Shown: positions 8,307 through 16,862 of the stretch, piece by piece
Layout of the letters: each line of letters begins with the position of its first letter
Numbering within the stretch: the first letter of the stretch is position 1
Assembly: GCA_903919075.1 (NCBI GenBank)
Contig: CAIXGR010000039.1
Span: 1-37,579, forward strand
Reading direction: 5' to 3'
DNA: 37,579 bases
DNA from: an uncultured Bacteroidota bacterium
GTDB lineage: Bacteria; Bacteroidota; Bacteroidia; Chitinophagales; LD1
Notes under the pieces: generated by a model
Databases searched by the model: none
Told to the model about the DNA's origin: nothing
The model's input: the letters and a program-made list of their open reading frames with translations, nothing else
Translations under genes and position numbers: made by a program

Positions 8307-8870
8307 ATGTTAGATTTCTTGCGCCTGCCTTGGCACTGGTCAATTGCCGGTGTCCTCATCGGCCTTACCGTTCCGGTGCTATACCTTATAGGCAATAAAC
8401 CGTTTGGCATTTCCTCTACTTTCAAGCATATCTGCGCCGCATGTCTTCCTGCTTCAACACCTTACTTTAATTATAATTGGAGAAAAGAAACATGGAACCT
8501 GTTTTTTGTATTCGGCATTTTTCTGGGCGGCATCGTTGGCGCTACTGTTCTTGCCAATCCTAACCCAATTAAAATTGCCGCTCCCACACAAGCAGACCTA
8601 ACACAATTAGGTATAACCCAATTTTCGCAACTTGAACCAACAGATATTTTCAGCTTCACTGGCCTACTAACCGCCAAGGGATTTATCATGATTGTAATGG
8701 GCGGTTTTTTAGTGGGCTTTGGTACTCGCTATGCCGGTGGCTGTACTTCCGGCCATGCAATTACCGGTCTTTCAAACTTTCAGCTATCAAGCCTTATTGC
8801 AACTATTTGTTTTATGCTGGGCGGCTTTTTTGTTACTCATTTGGTGTTGCCTTTAATTTTCAAACTTTAA
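8307..8870 (+). CDS. YeeE/YedE family sulfur-compound transport protein (first half)
   Basis: A 187-residue membrane protein of the YeeE/YedE (DUF395, TsuA-like) family, whose characterised members import thiosulfate. About five hydrophobic segments are seen. Conserved Cys motifs are CAAC near residues 43-46 and the hallmark GTRYAGGCTSGHAI near 138-151. It covers only half of a full YeeE. The partner gene at 8882 begins 11 nt after its stop and supplies the other half, so the pair probably assembles as a heteromeric transporter. A TATCTTTA box at 8279-8286 could be its -7 element. Transport of thiosulfate or another sulfur compound is inferred from family only. Confidence 0.85.
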   Translation: MLDFLRLPWHWSIAGVLIGLTVPVLYLIGNKPFGISSTFKHICAACLPASTPYFNYNWRKETWNLFFVFGIFLGGIVGATVLANPNPIKIAAPTQADLTQLGITQFSQLEPTDIFSFTGLLTAKGFIMIVMGGFLVGFGTRYAGGCTSGHAITGLSNFQLSSLIATICFMLGGFFVTHLVLPLIFKL

Positions 8871-8881
8871 AAACTGTAGTT

Positions 8882-9349
8882 ATGAAAGAAATTAGTGAAG
8901 AAGAAGCAACCAACCACCAACAAACAACCGAGTCGTTTAAATCAAAATTAAAATACGTTTTGGTCGGAATTTTCTTTGGTATTGTATTCGTAAAAGCCGA
9001 AATAGTTTCGTGGTTCCGCATACAGGAAATGTTTCGCCTACAATCCTTCCACATGTACGGCGTTATTGGAACGGCATTTGTAGTAGCCGCAATTTCCACC
9101 TTAATCATCAAAAAGTTTAAAATCAAAACTATTTATGGCGAAGACGTGGTGTTTGGCAAATCAGTATTTCATAAAGGCAATATAATAGGCGGGCTGCTAT
9201 TTGGTTTTGGCTGGGCACTTACCGGTGCATGCCCCGGCCCCATTTATGGCTTAATTGGTAGTGGCTTTCCAGTATTTATTGTTGCGCTCGCAAGTGCAAT
9301 AGCCGGCACTTATATGTATGGTGTTTTTAAAGAGCGGCTACCGCATTAG
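8882..9349 (+). CDS. YeeE/YedE partner protein (DUF6691-type)
   Basis: A 155-residue membrane protein, the second half of the split YeeE/YedE transporter. After a charged N-terminal tail there are about four hydrophobic segments. The family motif is WALTGACPGPIYGLIG near residues 112-127, with the conserved Cys in GACPGP. The frame is open for 25 codons upstream within the preceding gene, but ATG 8882 gives MKEISEEEA directly after the upstream stop and is the sensible start. Its last 23 bp overlap the convergent flippase-like gene. The substrate is presumably the same as for the upstream gene. Confidence 0.83.
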   Translation: MKEISEEEATNHQQTTESFKSKLKYVLVGIFFGIVFVKAEIVSWFRIQEMFRLQSFHMYGVIGTAFVVAAISTLIIKKFKIKTIYGEDVVFGKSVFHKGNIIGGLLFGFGWALTGACPGPIYGLIGSGFPVFIVALASAIAGTYMYGVFKERLPH

Positions 9350-10406
9350 ATTTCTTACTATCCGAAAGCCATTTAGGCAACACCAATATACCAAGTAACA
9401 GATACAAGTAATAAGAATATATACGCCATACCAATACAATAGCCGCAGATAAACCAACCGGCATAAACTCGCAATTAACAGCTATAAAAGAAAGCTCAGC
9501 CAGCCCACTGGCACCGGGTGTTGAAGGAATTACAAGAAAAAGCCATAGCACATATTGCCTTGCAAATATTTCAAGCATATTCAGGCCGCCGGTCGAAAAA
9601 GCAAACAATAAAGCATTAGCAAGCAAATAGCGTGCGGCCCAGTTAATCAAAGTAGCAATACTCATTTTAAACCAAAACGAAAATTCTCTGCCTTTGTATT
9701 CCAGTGCAGTAATTTCAATTTCATCGCCCAAATGCATTAGGCTGTCTTTAAACCGGCTAAATAGTTTGATAGTTGAAACACGGTGAAAAAACTTTTTAGC
9801 CGAACGCGGCAACCAAAAAAGCGCTACGCCAAAAAACAAAGCCATGGCACAAAAAAACACATAGCCAATCCAGGCTTTGGAGGCCAGCCCGCGCAGCGAC
9901 TGCATAATTGCATGGCCCGCAATATCGGGGCAGTCGGCATTTATAATCAACATTTGTTGCCCCAGTTTCCAATAAAGCAATGCGAACACCACAACAAAAG
10001 CCACATTATCTAAAAAGGTATTCAACACTAATGCAGCTATACTTCGGCCGTAACTCAGCCCGCTTTTTTTAAGCACCCAAAGTATAAAAGCTACCTCTCC
10101 TAATTTTGGTGTAATGGCGGCACCAAACTCCCACATTATAATTGCTTGAAATGTTCTTCGCCAGCTTAACTTTTCGCCAGTGCTTAACCGTATTTTATAC
10201 ATAAAAGCAAAGTCGCGAACTGCAATGGCAACCAGGCCCAAAAACAAACCCAAAAACATTTTTTGTGAAGGATGTATTAGGCGAAGCGCCGACGGATGAA
10301 AATTAGTATAGAAAAGATATAACGAAACACCCAGGCTAATACCAACAGGAATGATTAGCCTTTTTAAATTAATTTTTTGTTTGGGAACAACTATGGCTTC
10401 CGACAT
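9327..10406 (-). CDS. Flippase-like / lysylphosphatidylglycerol-synthase TM-domain membrane protein
   Basis: A 359-residue integral membrane protein with about eight hydrophobic segments and the pattern of the PF03706 family (YbhN/UPF0104; the membrane part of MprF and related lipid-linked flippases). Supporting segments are WRRTFQAIIMWEFGAAITPK early and LWLFLVIPSTPGASGLAELS late, matching the family's conserved T-P-x-x-G-E and P-G-x-x-G-x-x-E features. There is no catalytic aminoacyl-transfer domain, so it is more likely involved in lipid or glycolipid translocation than in lysyl transfer. The substrate is unknown. It overlaps the YeeE partner gene by 23 bp at the 3' ends. scpA ends 33 bp upstream on the same strand. 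Confidence 0.8.
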   Translation of the reverse strand: MSEAIVVPKQKINLKRLIIPVGISLGVSLYLFYTNFHPSALRLIHPSQKMFLGLFLGLVAIAVRDFAFMYKIRLSTGEKLSWRRTFQAIIMWEFGAAITPKLGEVAFILWVLKKSGLSYGRSIAALVLNTFLDNVAFVVVFALLYWKLGQQMLIINADCPDIAGHAIMQSLRGLASKAWIGYVFFCAMALFFGVALFWLPRSAKKFFHRVSTIKLFSRFKDSLMHLGDEIEITALEYKGREFSFWFKMSIATLINWAARYLLANALLFAFSTGGLNMLEIFARQYVLWLFLVIPSTPGASGLAELSFIAVNCEFMPVGLSAAIVLVWRIYSYYLYLLLGILVLPKWLSDSKKSNAVAAL

Positions 10407-10439
10407 GAAGGCGGTATAATTTGCAGGGCTAAGATTTTT

Positions 10440-11228
10440 TTAATTCTCCTGTCCGTCTAACGTAACTTCGCTTTGTTCTTCAGCAGGGCCTGCTTTTTCT
10501 AACCAGAAATTATTGTAGCCATCGCCAATCAGAATTTTTATTTGTTGTTCCTGTATTAGTTCAAGCATGGATAGAAACACAAACACTGCATGAACACGAT
10601 TTTCAACACCCTCAAAAATATCTTCGAAAGGCGTTTTCGCACCACCGGTTAGCTTTTCAATAATCATCATCTTCTCCCCTTGTATAGTATAGGGCGGGGT
10701 TTCAACGGTATGTATTACTTTATTCTTTTCTCTCGATAGCCGGTCCAACACATTTTGAAATGCTTTAAGCATTCTGAACATCGTCAGATTTTGCATTTCA
10801 AAATCAGTTTCAAAAATTGCAGCTATTTCCCGGTTTTCATCAAGGGCATTGCCTCGCTTGGTAATATTTTGGCGGTCTTCTTCAAGTTTGCGTAACGCTT
10901 CTGTAGCTTCTTTAAATTTCTTGTATTCAATCAAACGGTTTACCAACTCATCGCGCGGGTCAATTTCCGCACCGGTAACAGGATCCACATCTTTGCGTGG
11001 CAACAACAATCTTGCTTTAATACGCATTAAAGTAGCCGCTACCAGAATAAATTCGCTCGCCAACTCAATATCCAATATTTCCATTCCGTTGATGTAGGAA
11101 AGAAAATCATCTGTAATTTTCGAAATAGGAATATCATAAATATCCAGCTCGTCGCGCTCAATAAAAAACAGCAACAAATCGAAGGGGCCTTCAAACTGGG
11201 GTAATTTAATTTCGTAGGTATCCTGCAT
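10440..11228 (-). CDS. scpA: Segregation and condensation protein A (kleisin)
   Basis: This 262-residue kleisin bridges the SMC heads in bacterial condensin and so helps compact and segregate the chromosome. The N-terminus reads IKLPQFEGPFDLLLFFIE, the ScpA hallmark (usually FxGPLDLLL; here Phe replaces Leu). The acidic N-terminal helical part and C-terminal winged helix (LTGGAKTPFEDIFEG onward) are both present. The frame is open 12 codons further, but ATG 11228 gives the family N-terminus, and a TATCTTCG promoter box ends only 6 nt before it. scpB is not adjacent. metF lies upstream on the same strand. Confidence 0.93.
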   Translation of the reverse strand: MQDTYEIKLPQFEGPFDLLLFFIERDELDIYDIPISKITDDFLSYINGMEILDIELASEFILVAATLMRIKARLLLPRKDVDPVTGAEIDPRDELVNRLIEYKKFKEATEALRKLEEDRQNITKRGNALDENREIAAIFETDFEMQNLTMFRMLKAFQNVLDRLSREKNKVIHTVETPPYTIQGEKMMIIEKLTGGAKTPFEDIFEGVENRVHAVFVFLSMLELIQEQQIKILIGDGYNNFWLEKAGPAEEQSEVTLDGQEN

Positions 11229-11234
11229 AGCCTG

Positions 11235-11265
11235 CGAAGATAAGGTTTCGCGGGCAAGTAGCAAG
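11235..11265 (-). promoter_or_regulatory. Probable scpA promoter placed right at the start codon
   Basis: On the minus strand, CTTG (11265-11262), a 19-nt spacer, and TATCTTCG (11242-11235), one mismatch in each box from TTTG / TAnnTTTG. The -7 box ends 6 nt before the ATG at 11228, so the transcript would be leaderless or nearly so. The arrangement and spacer match the acpP candidate. Confidence 0.4.
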
Positions 11266-11297
11266 TTTAAGGTTGCGGTTTTATGCGGCTGTTTTTA

Positions 11298-12251
11298 TTA
11301 AAAAACGGCCTTTGCAATCTCTACCGTAGCCTCGCTCCTGCTCATGGTATAGTAATGTAAACAAGGAACATTCGCCGCTTTCAGTTCTTTCGATTGTTGT
11401 ATAGCCCACTCAATTCCAACGCGTTTAACCGCCTTGTCATCTTTACACTTTTCAACCGCATCGGCTAAATCTTCAGGAATATCAATATGGAACATCTTAG
11501 GCAAGTTGGTTAACTGCGCTTTGGTAGCCAAAGGTTTAACACCCGGTATAATCGGAACATTAATGCCTATCGCCTTGCATTTTTCAACAAACGAAAAATA
11601 TTTTTGGTTGTCGAAAAACATTTGGGTTACTATATAATGTGCGCCGCAATCTATTTTATGTTTCAGCCATTTTAAATCGGTGGCCAAGTTTGGCGACTCA
11701 AAATGTTTTTCAGGATAACCGGCAACGCCAATACAAAAATTGGTTTTCAATTCGTTTTCTGTTTCCTCATGCAAAAATCGTCCTTTATTCATATTACTTA
11801 CCTGGCTTACTAATTCCGAGGCGTGCTTATGTCCTGCTTTAGCTTGCGCATTTGATGTTGGATTTTTATCTGCATCACCTTGCAACAATAACAAATTAGT
11901 AATACCAAGGTAATGAAGTGTAAAAAGAGCGTCTTCCGTTTCTTCCTTTGTAAATCCACCACACACTAAATGCGGAACGGTGTCAACACTAAACCGGCCT
12001 TTTACCGCAGCACAAATTCCTGCAGTACCCGGCCGCTTGCGCAGTGGAATTTCTTCCACAAGCCCGTCTAATCTTCTTTTATAAATAATTTCTTCCCGGT
12101 GGTAGGTTACATCTATAAAAGGAGGTTTAAACTCAAGCAATGGCTCTATCACTTTTAACAAATCATCTATCGTTTTCCCTTTCTGTGGGGGAAGCACCTC
12201 AATACTAAAAAGAGTACTTCGGGCGTTATTTAAGTGTTCTATTACGTTCAT
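11298..12251 (-). CDS. metF: 5,10-methylenetetrahydrofolate reductase
   Basis: This 317-residue flavoenzyme reduces 5,10-methylene-THF to 5-methyl-THF, the methyl donor for methionine synthesis. Seen: FSIEVLPPQKG with the catalytic Glu near the N-terminus; FIDVTYHR; LLLQGDADKNP, which lies in the FAD/folate site; VTQMFFDNQKYF; and PIIPGVKPLATKAQ. It is a TIM barrel without the regulatory domain found in eukaryotes. I chose ATG 12251 (MNVIEHL) over an in-frame start at 12275 because a TACATTTG promoter box lies between them, so the longer form would start upstream of the likely transcript. scpA follows after 69 bp. Confidence 0.95.
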   Translation of the reverse strand: MNVIEHLNNARSTLFSIEVLPPQKGKTIDDLLKVIEPLLEFKPPFIDVTYHREEIIYKRRLDGLVEEIPLRKRPGTAGICAAVKGRFSVDTVPHLVCGGFTKEETEDALFTLHYLGITNLLLLQGDADKNPTSNAQAKAGHKHASELVSQVSNMNKGRFLHEETENELKTNFCIGVAGYPEKHFESPNLATDLKWLKHKIDCGAHYIVTQMFFDNQKYFSFVEKCKAIGINVPIIPGVKPLATKAQLTNLPKMFHIDIPEDLADAVEKCKDDKAVKRVGIEWAIQQSKELKAANVPCLHYYTMSRSEATVEIAKAVF

Positions 12252-12257
12252 GCCATG

Positions 12258-12265
12258 CAAATGTA
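12258..12265 (-). promoter_or_regulatory. metF -7 box, 6 nt before the start codon
   Basis: TACATTTG on the minus strand is an exact TAnnTTTG match. Its 3' end is 6 nt upstream of the metF ATG, predicting a leaderless or near-leaderless mRNA. No good -33 box was found at the usual distance. Confidence 0.45.
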
Positions 12266-12307
12266 TAAAAGTCAATATTTAATCAGTTTTTATTTAAACT
12301 ATAATAT

Positions 12308-12967
12308 ATGAAACGATATTCTGCATTGGCAATAGCAACCTTGTTGTGTATTGCTACCTATGGCCAACTTGGCTTATATCTCGGCCTTCGCGGGGGCGCG
12401 GGGGGCTTGCTTACTAGCGACCAGCTTAACAATATAACTACCCTTGACGGGGGACAAAATGTAACCAGAAACTTCCCGGGCTGGTCAACCAATGTTAAAG
12501 GCGAGGCTTTATTCGGTGTTTGGAGGTTTCGATTGGGGTACCAGTTTATGTACAATTTTTCTCAGCCAACAACTACCTACGGCGGCCCTTATTATGGCGT
12601 TGATAACAGCCGGGTTACCACCTATTTTAGTAGTTCGCAAACTCAAATTTTTGCCCATTATTTTTTACTGGAGTTTGCGCTTATAAATCGCAAACATTTT
12701 GGCCTTGTACCGGGTATAGCATTGGGAAGTTACAATGGATTTAGAGTAGACAATAATACCGGTAAAAGAGTTCCGCTGTCAGATGTTACATACCACCGTT
12801 TTTCAGTAGGTGCCGACTTAAATGCTGAAATAAAATTTGGCCGTTGTACTTTCTTAATAGGCCCTAACTACTATATGTTCAGCTTACAAGATAAAGCCAA
12901 CAACAACTGGCACGAATACCAACACTTAATAGGTGCTGATATAGGGTTAAGGGTGAAGCTGCTTTAG
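12308..12967 (+). CDS. Secreted beta-barrel-like protein of unknown function
   Basis: A 219-residue protein with a signal peptide of about 19-20 residues (MKRYSALAIATLLCIATYGQ). It is followed by amphipathic stretches rich in Gly, Tyr, Phe and Arg, such as LGLRGGAGG, VWRFRLGYQFMYNF and FLIGPNYYMFSLQ. This looks like a small outer membrane beta-barrel (OmpW/porin-like fold) but matches no family I can name. The C-terminus IGADIGLRVKLL resembles a terminal membrane strand. It is divergent from metF and overlaps the convergent serine hydrolase gene by 4 bp. Confidence 0.7.
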   Translation: MKRYSALAIATLLCIATYGQLGLYLGLRGGAGGLLTSDQLNNITTLDGGQNVTRNFPGWSTNVKGEALFGVWRFRLGYQFMYNFSQPTTTYGGPYYGVDNSRVTTYFSSSQTQIFAHYFLLEFALINRKHFGLVPGIALGSYNGFRVDNNTGKRVPLSDVTYHRFSVGADLNAEIKFGRCTFLIGPNYYMFSLQDKANNNWHEYQHLIGADIGLRVKLL

Positions 12968-14208
12968 TTTAGCTGATCCGTAAAATCACGCGGCTCAAAT
13001 ACTGGAGAGCGTTTTCGGCCTCTGTTTAACTCATAATCATAAACAGCCGTAAACAGGTTTCGGAAAAAGGGCAGGGCTATGCTTTCGTACTCGTAAATAT
13101 CGTCGTTCAATATTTCGTCCTTGTTAGTATATATAGTGGCACTTATAAAAAACTCAACTTTATTTAGTGTGTCTTCAATATAGCTGCAATCGGTAGTAAA
13201 TCCGTAAGCCTCGCCCACTTTATTAAATATCCTGATATGGTCCGGCGCATGTGCATTGGTGTCTTTTAATGCTAAATAGAACTTTACTTTATTATCCGGA
13301 AACTGATATTTAGGCGATAAAGATTCGCGCGGAAACATGCCCAGATACTTTTTTATAAAAGCATAATCCACTGCTTTAAGGTTAAGCTTACGCGATTTTG
13401 GCTGAATGTTGGGGAATATTAATGAAATAAGCACCCGGTGCAAATCAAGCAAAGAAACATAGTTATTAAAAGCAAAATCTTTAGGCGGGCCAATACCATC
13501 GGCATTCAAAAATCCCCTGCCCACTACCGTATTCATATTCCTAACCTTAGGCTCGCCCGGGTTAATAGTTGCCGGTTGAATATATTTTAAATGGCCGGTG
13601 CCCTTATCGTAAAAAAGAACAGAGCTTGTAATGCGGTTCTGAAAGCTATCGCAATTTGCAAACCTGCTACATATTGTTGCCGATGTATAACCAAGCTCGT
13701 GCGCGCGCTTATTAAAATAAGCCTGCCCCAAAAAATCGTACAGCGGATTAAACGCATGATTGTTACTTACCAGCAACATTTCTTTAATCATTTGGGCCGG
13801 TGTACAAAGGGTAGCCCGGTAGCTTTTATAATTTGTTTCATTTGGGTCGCCACAAGGGTCGCCCGAAACTACCATTGAATCATAAACAGTAACGCCTAAT
13901 TTCTTTTTAATATTATTTATTTTCTCAATAGCCAAGGGTATCTCCAAAAGTTTAACCATGCTGGCGCAGTAGAAATAAGTGGCGTTGGTATCAACACAAT
14001 AGGTAGTTAAGTGGGGTCGATTCTTATCATCGCGGTCTATTTGTGTGTATATAATTTGCAGCCGGTAGCGCTTGCTGTTTTGCAATACCGAATCAAATTG
14101 TTTCGGGTGTTCGTGTAAAATATTCAACAATATGTTTTCACCCTTCCCCTGTGCCGAAGAGAAAAACACTGAGAATAAAAAAATAAAACATTCGTAGCAA
14201 CGGTTCAT
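12964..14208 (-). CDS. Secreted beta-lactamase-fold serine hydrolase
   Basis: A 414-residue protein with an N-terminal signal peptide (hydrophobic 8-19, ending SSAQ). It has the three class A beta-lactamase/DD-peptidase-type motifs in order: S83-M-V-K86 (SxxK nucleophile and base), S148-N-N150 (the SDN position with Asn for Asp), and K330-V-G332 (the KTG position). The spacing between SxxK and SxN (65 residues) is near that of class A enzymes. The SxN-to-KxG distance is much longer, so it carries inserts and is more likely a penicillin-binding-type or esterase-like serine hydrolase than a true beta-lactamase. Location is periplasmic or outer envelope. Substrate unknown. Confidence 0.7.
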   Translation of the reverse strand: MNRCYECFIFLFSVFFSSAQGKGENILLNILHEHPKQFDSVLQNSKRYRLQIIYTQIDRDDKNRPHLTTYCVDTNATYFYCASMVKLLEIPLAIEKINNIKKKLGVTVYDSMVVSGDPCGDPNETNYKSYRATLCTPAQMIKEMLLVSNNHAFNPLYDFLGQAYFNKRAHELGYTSATICSRFANCDSFQNRITSSVLFYDKGTGHLKYIQPATINPGEPKVRNMNTVVGRGFLNADGIGPPKDFAFNNYVSLLDLHRVLISLIFPNIQPKSRKLNLKAVDYAFIKKYLGMFPRESLSPKYQFPDNKVKFYLALKDTNAHAPDHIRIFNKVGEAYGFTTDCSYIEDTLNKVEFFISATIYTNKDEILNDDIYEYESIALPFFRNLFTAVYDYELNRGRKRSPVFEPRDFTDQLN

Positions 14209-14268
14209 TTTTTCGTTTTATAAGCCCATTGGCATTTGCTGTTGTAGGGTTTGCAAAAGCAACGCTTA

Positions 14269-15459
14269 CTATTTCTTTATTGCCTTCATCAGGTTCTGGT
14301 TATTAATATTACCCCAGTGGTATCCCAACGAAAAACTTAAAGGCTGAACATGAGAAGAATCTGATTTATATGCTTTGTCAAGAAGCTCATCTTTAATCCA
14401 CGGAAAATCACTCACCGGTTTAGCATAGTGCCCATATAACTTCATTGTCCAAACGTTTTTATCAAAATATTTAAATCCAATACCGGTATCATCCTGCAAA
14501 ACCGATTTGCCCTTTTTAAGACAAAAATCGCGAATAGCAGAGAAGTCCGTAGAATTCATCAAATATGATGCCGCTTTGGCGTAAACATAAAAATCTGGCA
14601 ATGCATTCAGGTAGTTTTGCAAAGCCTTATTGTCTTTAAACGAGGTCATGCCCTGATAAGCATTATCGCCAAGGTTAGTTCTGAAATAAACAATTTTACG
14701 TAAAGTATCTACTCCCTGTGTGCGGAAATATATTTCAATAAAATCATTGGTATGAGAAGGCACTGAATCTGCCGATAATGAAACTACTGTGCCATCATTA
14801 TTTAAATGCTTATTGTAAATAGCTACCACCGGGTGGTTGGTTCTTTCCAGAAATAAGCACATCAAAGGAATTACGCCATTCACTTTTACCCTCTGTAAAT
14901 CCTGCACCATTTTACGGGTAATAAAATAGCTTTTACCAAACACATCCTGCAGCGATTGGTAAACCGAGTTTAAATAAACTGTTGCTTGCGCACTATCCAT
15001 TTTTTTAAAATCAGGAATACTGCCATACCGCTCCAATGCAATCATAACATATTCGGTTGCATTAGGGTAAAACTGCATCGCATGCAATATATCCGGGCCC
15101 GAAAAAGGATAAAATAAAACACGGGACTGCTCATGCTCCGTTTTCATTTCCGCATCAGCCCATTGGCGCATAAGGCTTAACCGGTTAACTTCAATTTTGC
15201 TGAAGTTAGAATCCATTTCAGCCACATATTTTTTATTTAGCGGGCTATTCAAAATTTTAGCCGGCACACTATTTCCCACAAGTGGTTTACCTGCAAGAAA
15301 CAAGCTATAATCGCGCAATACCGAATCTTGAACAACACTCTTTTCTACAGCAGAAGTTGTTTTAGCCGTTGTTGATGTGCTTTTTGTAGCGGTGCCCGGC
15401 TGGCTATTACAGCCCTCGAAGAAAAAAACAAGAATTAATAAGTGCAAAAGGTACTTCAT
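14269..15459 (-). CDS. Lipoprotein of unknown function
   Basis: A 396-residue protein with a lipoprotein signal: a hydrophobic stretch LLHLLILVFFFEGC with the acylated Cys at residue 17, then a Ser/Thr/Lys-rich linker (residues about 20-45). The rest looks globular and helical at first, then mixed, with no motif I recognise. The start ATG 15459 was chosen because it gives the signal peptide; the frame runs open further upstream into the permease gene. It starts 19 nt after the permease stop on the same strand, so the two are probably co-transcribed. I cannot assign a function. Confidence 0.75.
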   Translation of the reverse strand: MKYLLHLLILVFFFEGCNSQPGTATKSTSTTAKTTSAVEKSVVQDSVLRDYSLFLAGKPLVGNSVPAKILNSPLNKKYVAEMDSNFSKIEVNRLSLMRQWADAEMKTEHEQSRVLFYPFSGPDILHAMQFYPNATEYVMIALERYGSIPDFKKMDSAQATVYLNSVYQSLQDVFGKSYFITRKMVQDLQRVKVNGVIPLMCLFLERTNHPVVAIYNKHLNNDGTVVSLSADSVPSHTNDFIEIYFRTQGVDTLRKIVYFRTNLGDNAYQGMTSFKDNKALQNYLNALPDFYVYAKAASYLMNSTDFSAIRDFCLKKGKSVLQDDTGIGFKYFDKNVWTMKLYGHYAKPVSDFPWIKDELLDKAYKSDSSHVQPLSFSLGYHWGNINNQNLMKAIKK

Positions 15460-15478
15460 AATAAAAACTTTAAATGCG

Positions 15479-16786
15479 TTACTGTGATTTTTTATCCTGG
15501 TGTTTCGAAAGATTATGCGCTGCAAAATAAACAAGCATTCCCAATGCCACAATGCCAAGTCCTATTAAACTGGGCATAGTGTTATTTTTTATCCAGAAAT
15601 ACATAAACCAAATATTAGCTACCACAAAAAAGATGGTTGTAAACGGATATCCAAATGTTTTGTATGGCCTGTTTATTTGTGGGCGTTTAAACCGCAACAC
15701 TATAACCCCTATAACTGTAAGTGTTGCAAAAAGTGTTAGCACAAACGTGGTATAACCCAAAATAACACTAAAGCTTGAAGTGAAAAGAATAACAAGCGCC
15801 ACTGCACTTTGAAACCATATGGCAGTAGCCGGTATGCCGTGTTTGTTCCTTTTGCTTACAATGCGGAAAATTGAAAAGTCTTCTCCCATTCTTTGCACCA
15901 CCCGTGGCCCCGCAATAATCATACTGCTTATAGTCGAAACCAATAACAAACTAATAATAAGGCTAACCACTTTGCCCCCGTTCTCGCCAAAAATATATTT
16001 AGCCGGTACAAAAGCAACTTCTTTTACACCTGCCATTTCCGACGCCGGTGCCACGTACAAAAAAATAAAATTCAAAAACACGTAAAGCAAAGTAACAATA
16101 GCTGTTCCCGAAATAATAGAAAAAGGAATATTGCGTGAGGGGTGATGTATCTCTCCGGCAATATAGCTGGAAGCATTCCATCCGCTGTAAGCAAAGTTTA
16201 CATACACTAACGATATAGCAAACCCGCTACCAAATATGGCAGTAAGCGTTTCTTTGCAGGGTACAAAACTTACCGGTTGTGGATGAATAAAAAACCCTGC
16301 AGCAATAAACAACACAATAAGCAGCACCTTAAGCAAGGTTGCAAAAGATTGGAAACCGCCGCCAACCCGGTAATCAATAGTTTGAATAATAGTAATACCT
16401 ATTATTACCGCAGCCCCAATAAAGCGTGCATCATAACCGGGAATAACATTGCCAAAGTAACCGCCAAGCAAAGACGCCGCCAAAGCAATAGGCGCACTAA
16501 ATCCTATAATAGCGCTTACCCAACCCGAAAGAAACCCAACGGAAGGATGGAAAATTTCGGTTAAAAAATTGTATTCACCCCCGCTCTTTGGGAATGCAGC
16601 ACCCAACTCGCTATAAGCAAAAGCGCCACACAAGGCTATTACTCCGCCAAGCACCCATAAAATTATAATCGAAGCAAAATCATGCAGGCCAAGCAATTGA
16701 TAGCCCAGGCTACCAAACACGCCAGTGCCAATCATATTGGCTATAACAACAGCGGTTGCGGTATTTAGGCCGTATTTTTTGCTCAT
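15479..16786 (-). CDS. APC superfamily amino acid permease
   Basis: A 435-residue inner membrane transporter with about 12 hydrophobic segments. The APC signature is at the N-terminus: VVIANMIGTGVFGSLGY (unwound TM1 with the GxG substrate site), then AYSELGAAFPKSGGEYNFL (TM2-3 region) and FAYSGWNASSYIAGEIHHP (TM6 region with the conserved E near the loop). These fit amino acid:polyamine:organocation permeases of the LAT/AAT-like type. Substrate specificity cannot be read. The lipoprotein gene follows after 19 nt. An exact TACATTTG box lies 14 nt upstream of the start codon. Confidence 0.88.
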   Translation of the reverse strand: MSKKYGLNTATAVVIANMIGTGVFGSLGYQLLGLHDFASIIILWVLGGVIALCGAFAYSELGAAFPKSGGEYNFLTEIFHPSVGFLSGWVSAIIGFSAPIALAASLLGGYFGNVIPGYDARFIGAAVIIGITIIQTIDYRVGGGFQSFATLLKVLLIVLFIAAGFFIHPQPVSFVPCKETLTAIFGSGFAISLVYVNFAYSGWNASSYIAGEIHHPSRNIPFSIISGTAIVTLLYVFLNFIFLYVAPASEMAGVKEVAFVPAKYIFGENGGKVVSLIISLLLVSTISSMIIAGPRVVQRMGEDFSIFRIVSKRNKHGIPATAIWFQSAVALVILFTSSFSVILGYTTFVLTLFATLTVIGVIVLRFKRPQINRPYKTFGYPFTTIFFVVANIWFMYFWIKNNTMPSLIGLGIVALGMLVYFAAHNLSKHQDKKSQ

Positions 16787-16800
16787 GGTTTAAAAGCTGG

Positions 16801-16808
16801 CAAATGTA
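16801..16808 (-). promoter_or_regulatory. -7 box for the permease gene
   Basis: TACATTTG on the minus strand, an exact match to TAnnTTTG, ends 14 nt before the permease ATG. The divergent MFS gene starts on the other side of this 76-bp region. Confidence 0.45.
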
Positions 16809-16862
16809 TATTAAAACAACATAGATTTTTGAAAGCCGCATATAATAATCTTCTTTGCATAT

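Noticed and set aside
8330-8352. TTGGCAC ... TTGC resembling a sigma-54 promoter
   Set aside because: The spacing between the GG and GC elements is 12 instead of 10 nt, and it lies inside the YeeE coding region.
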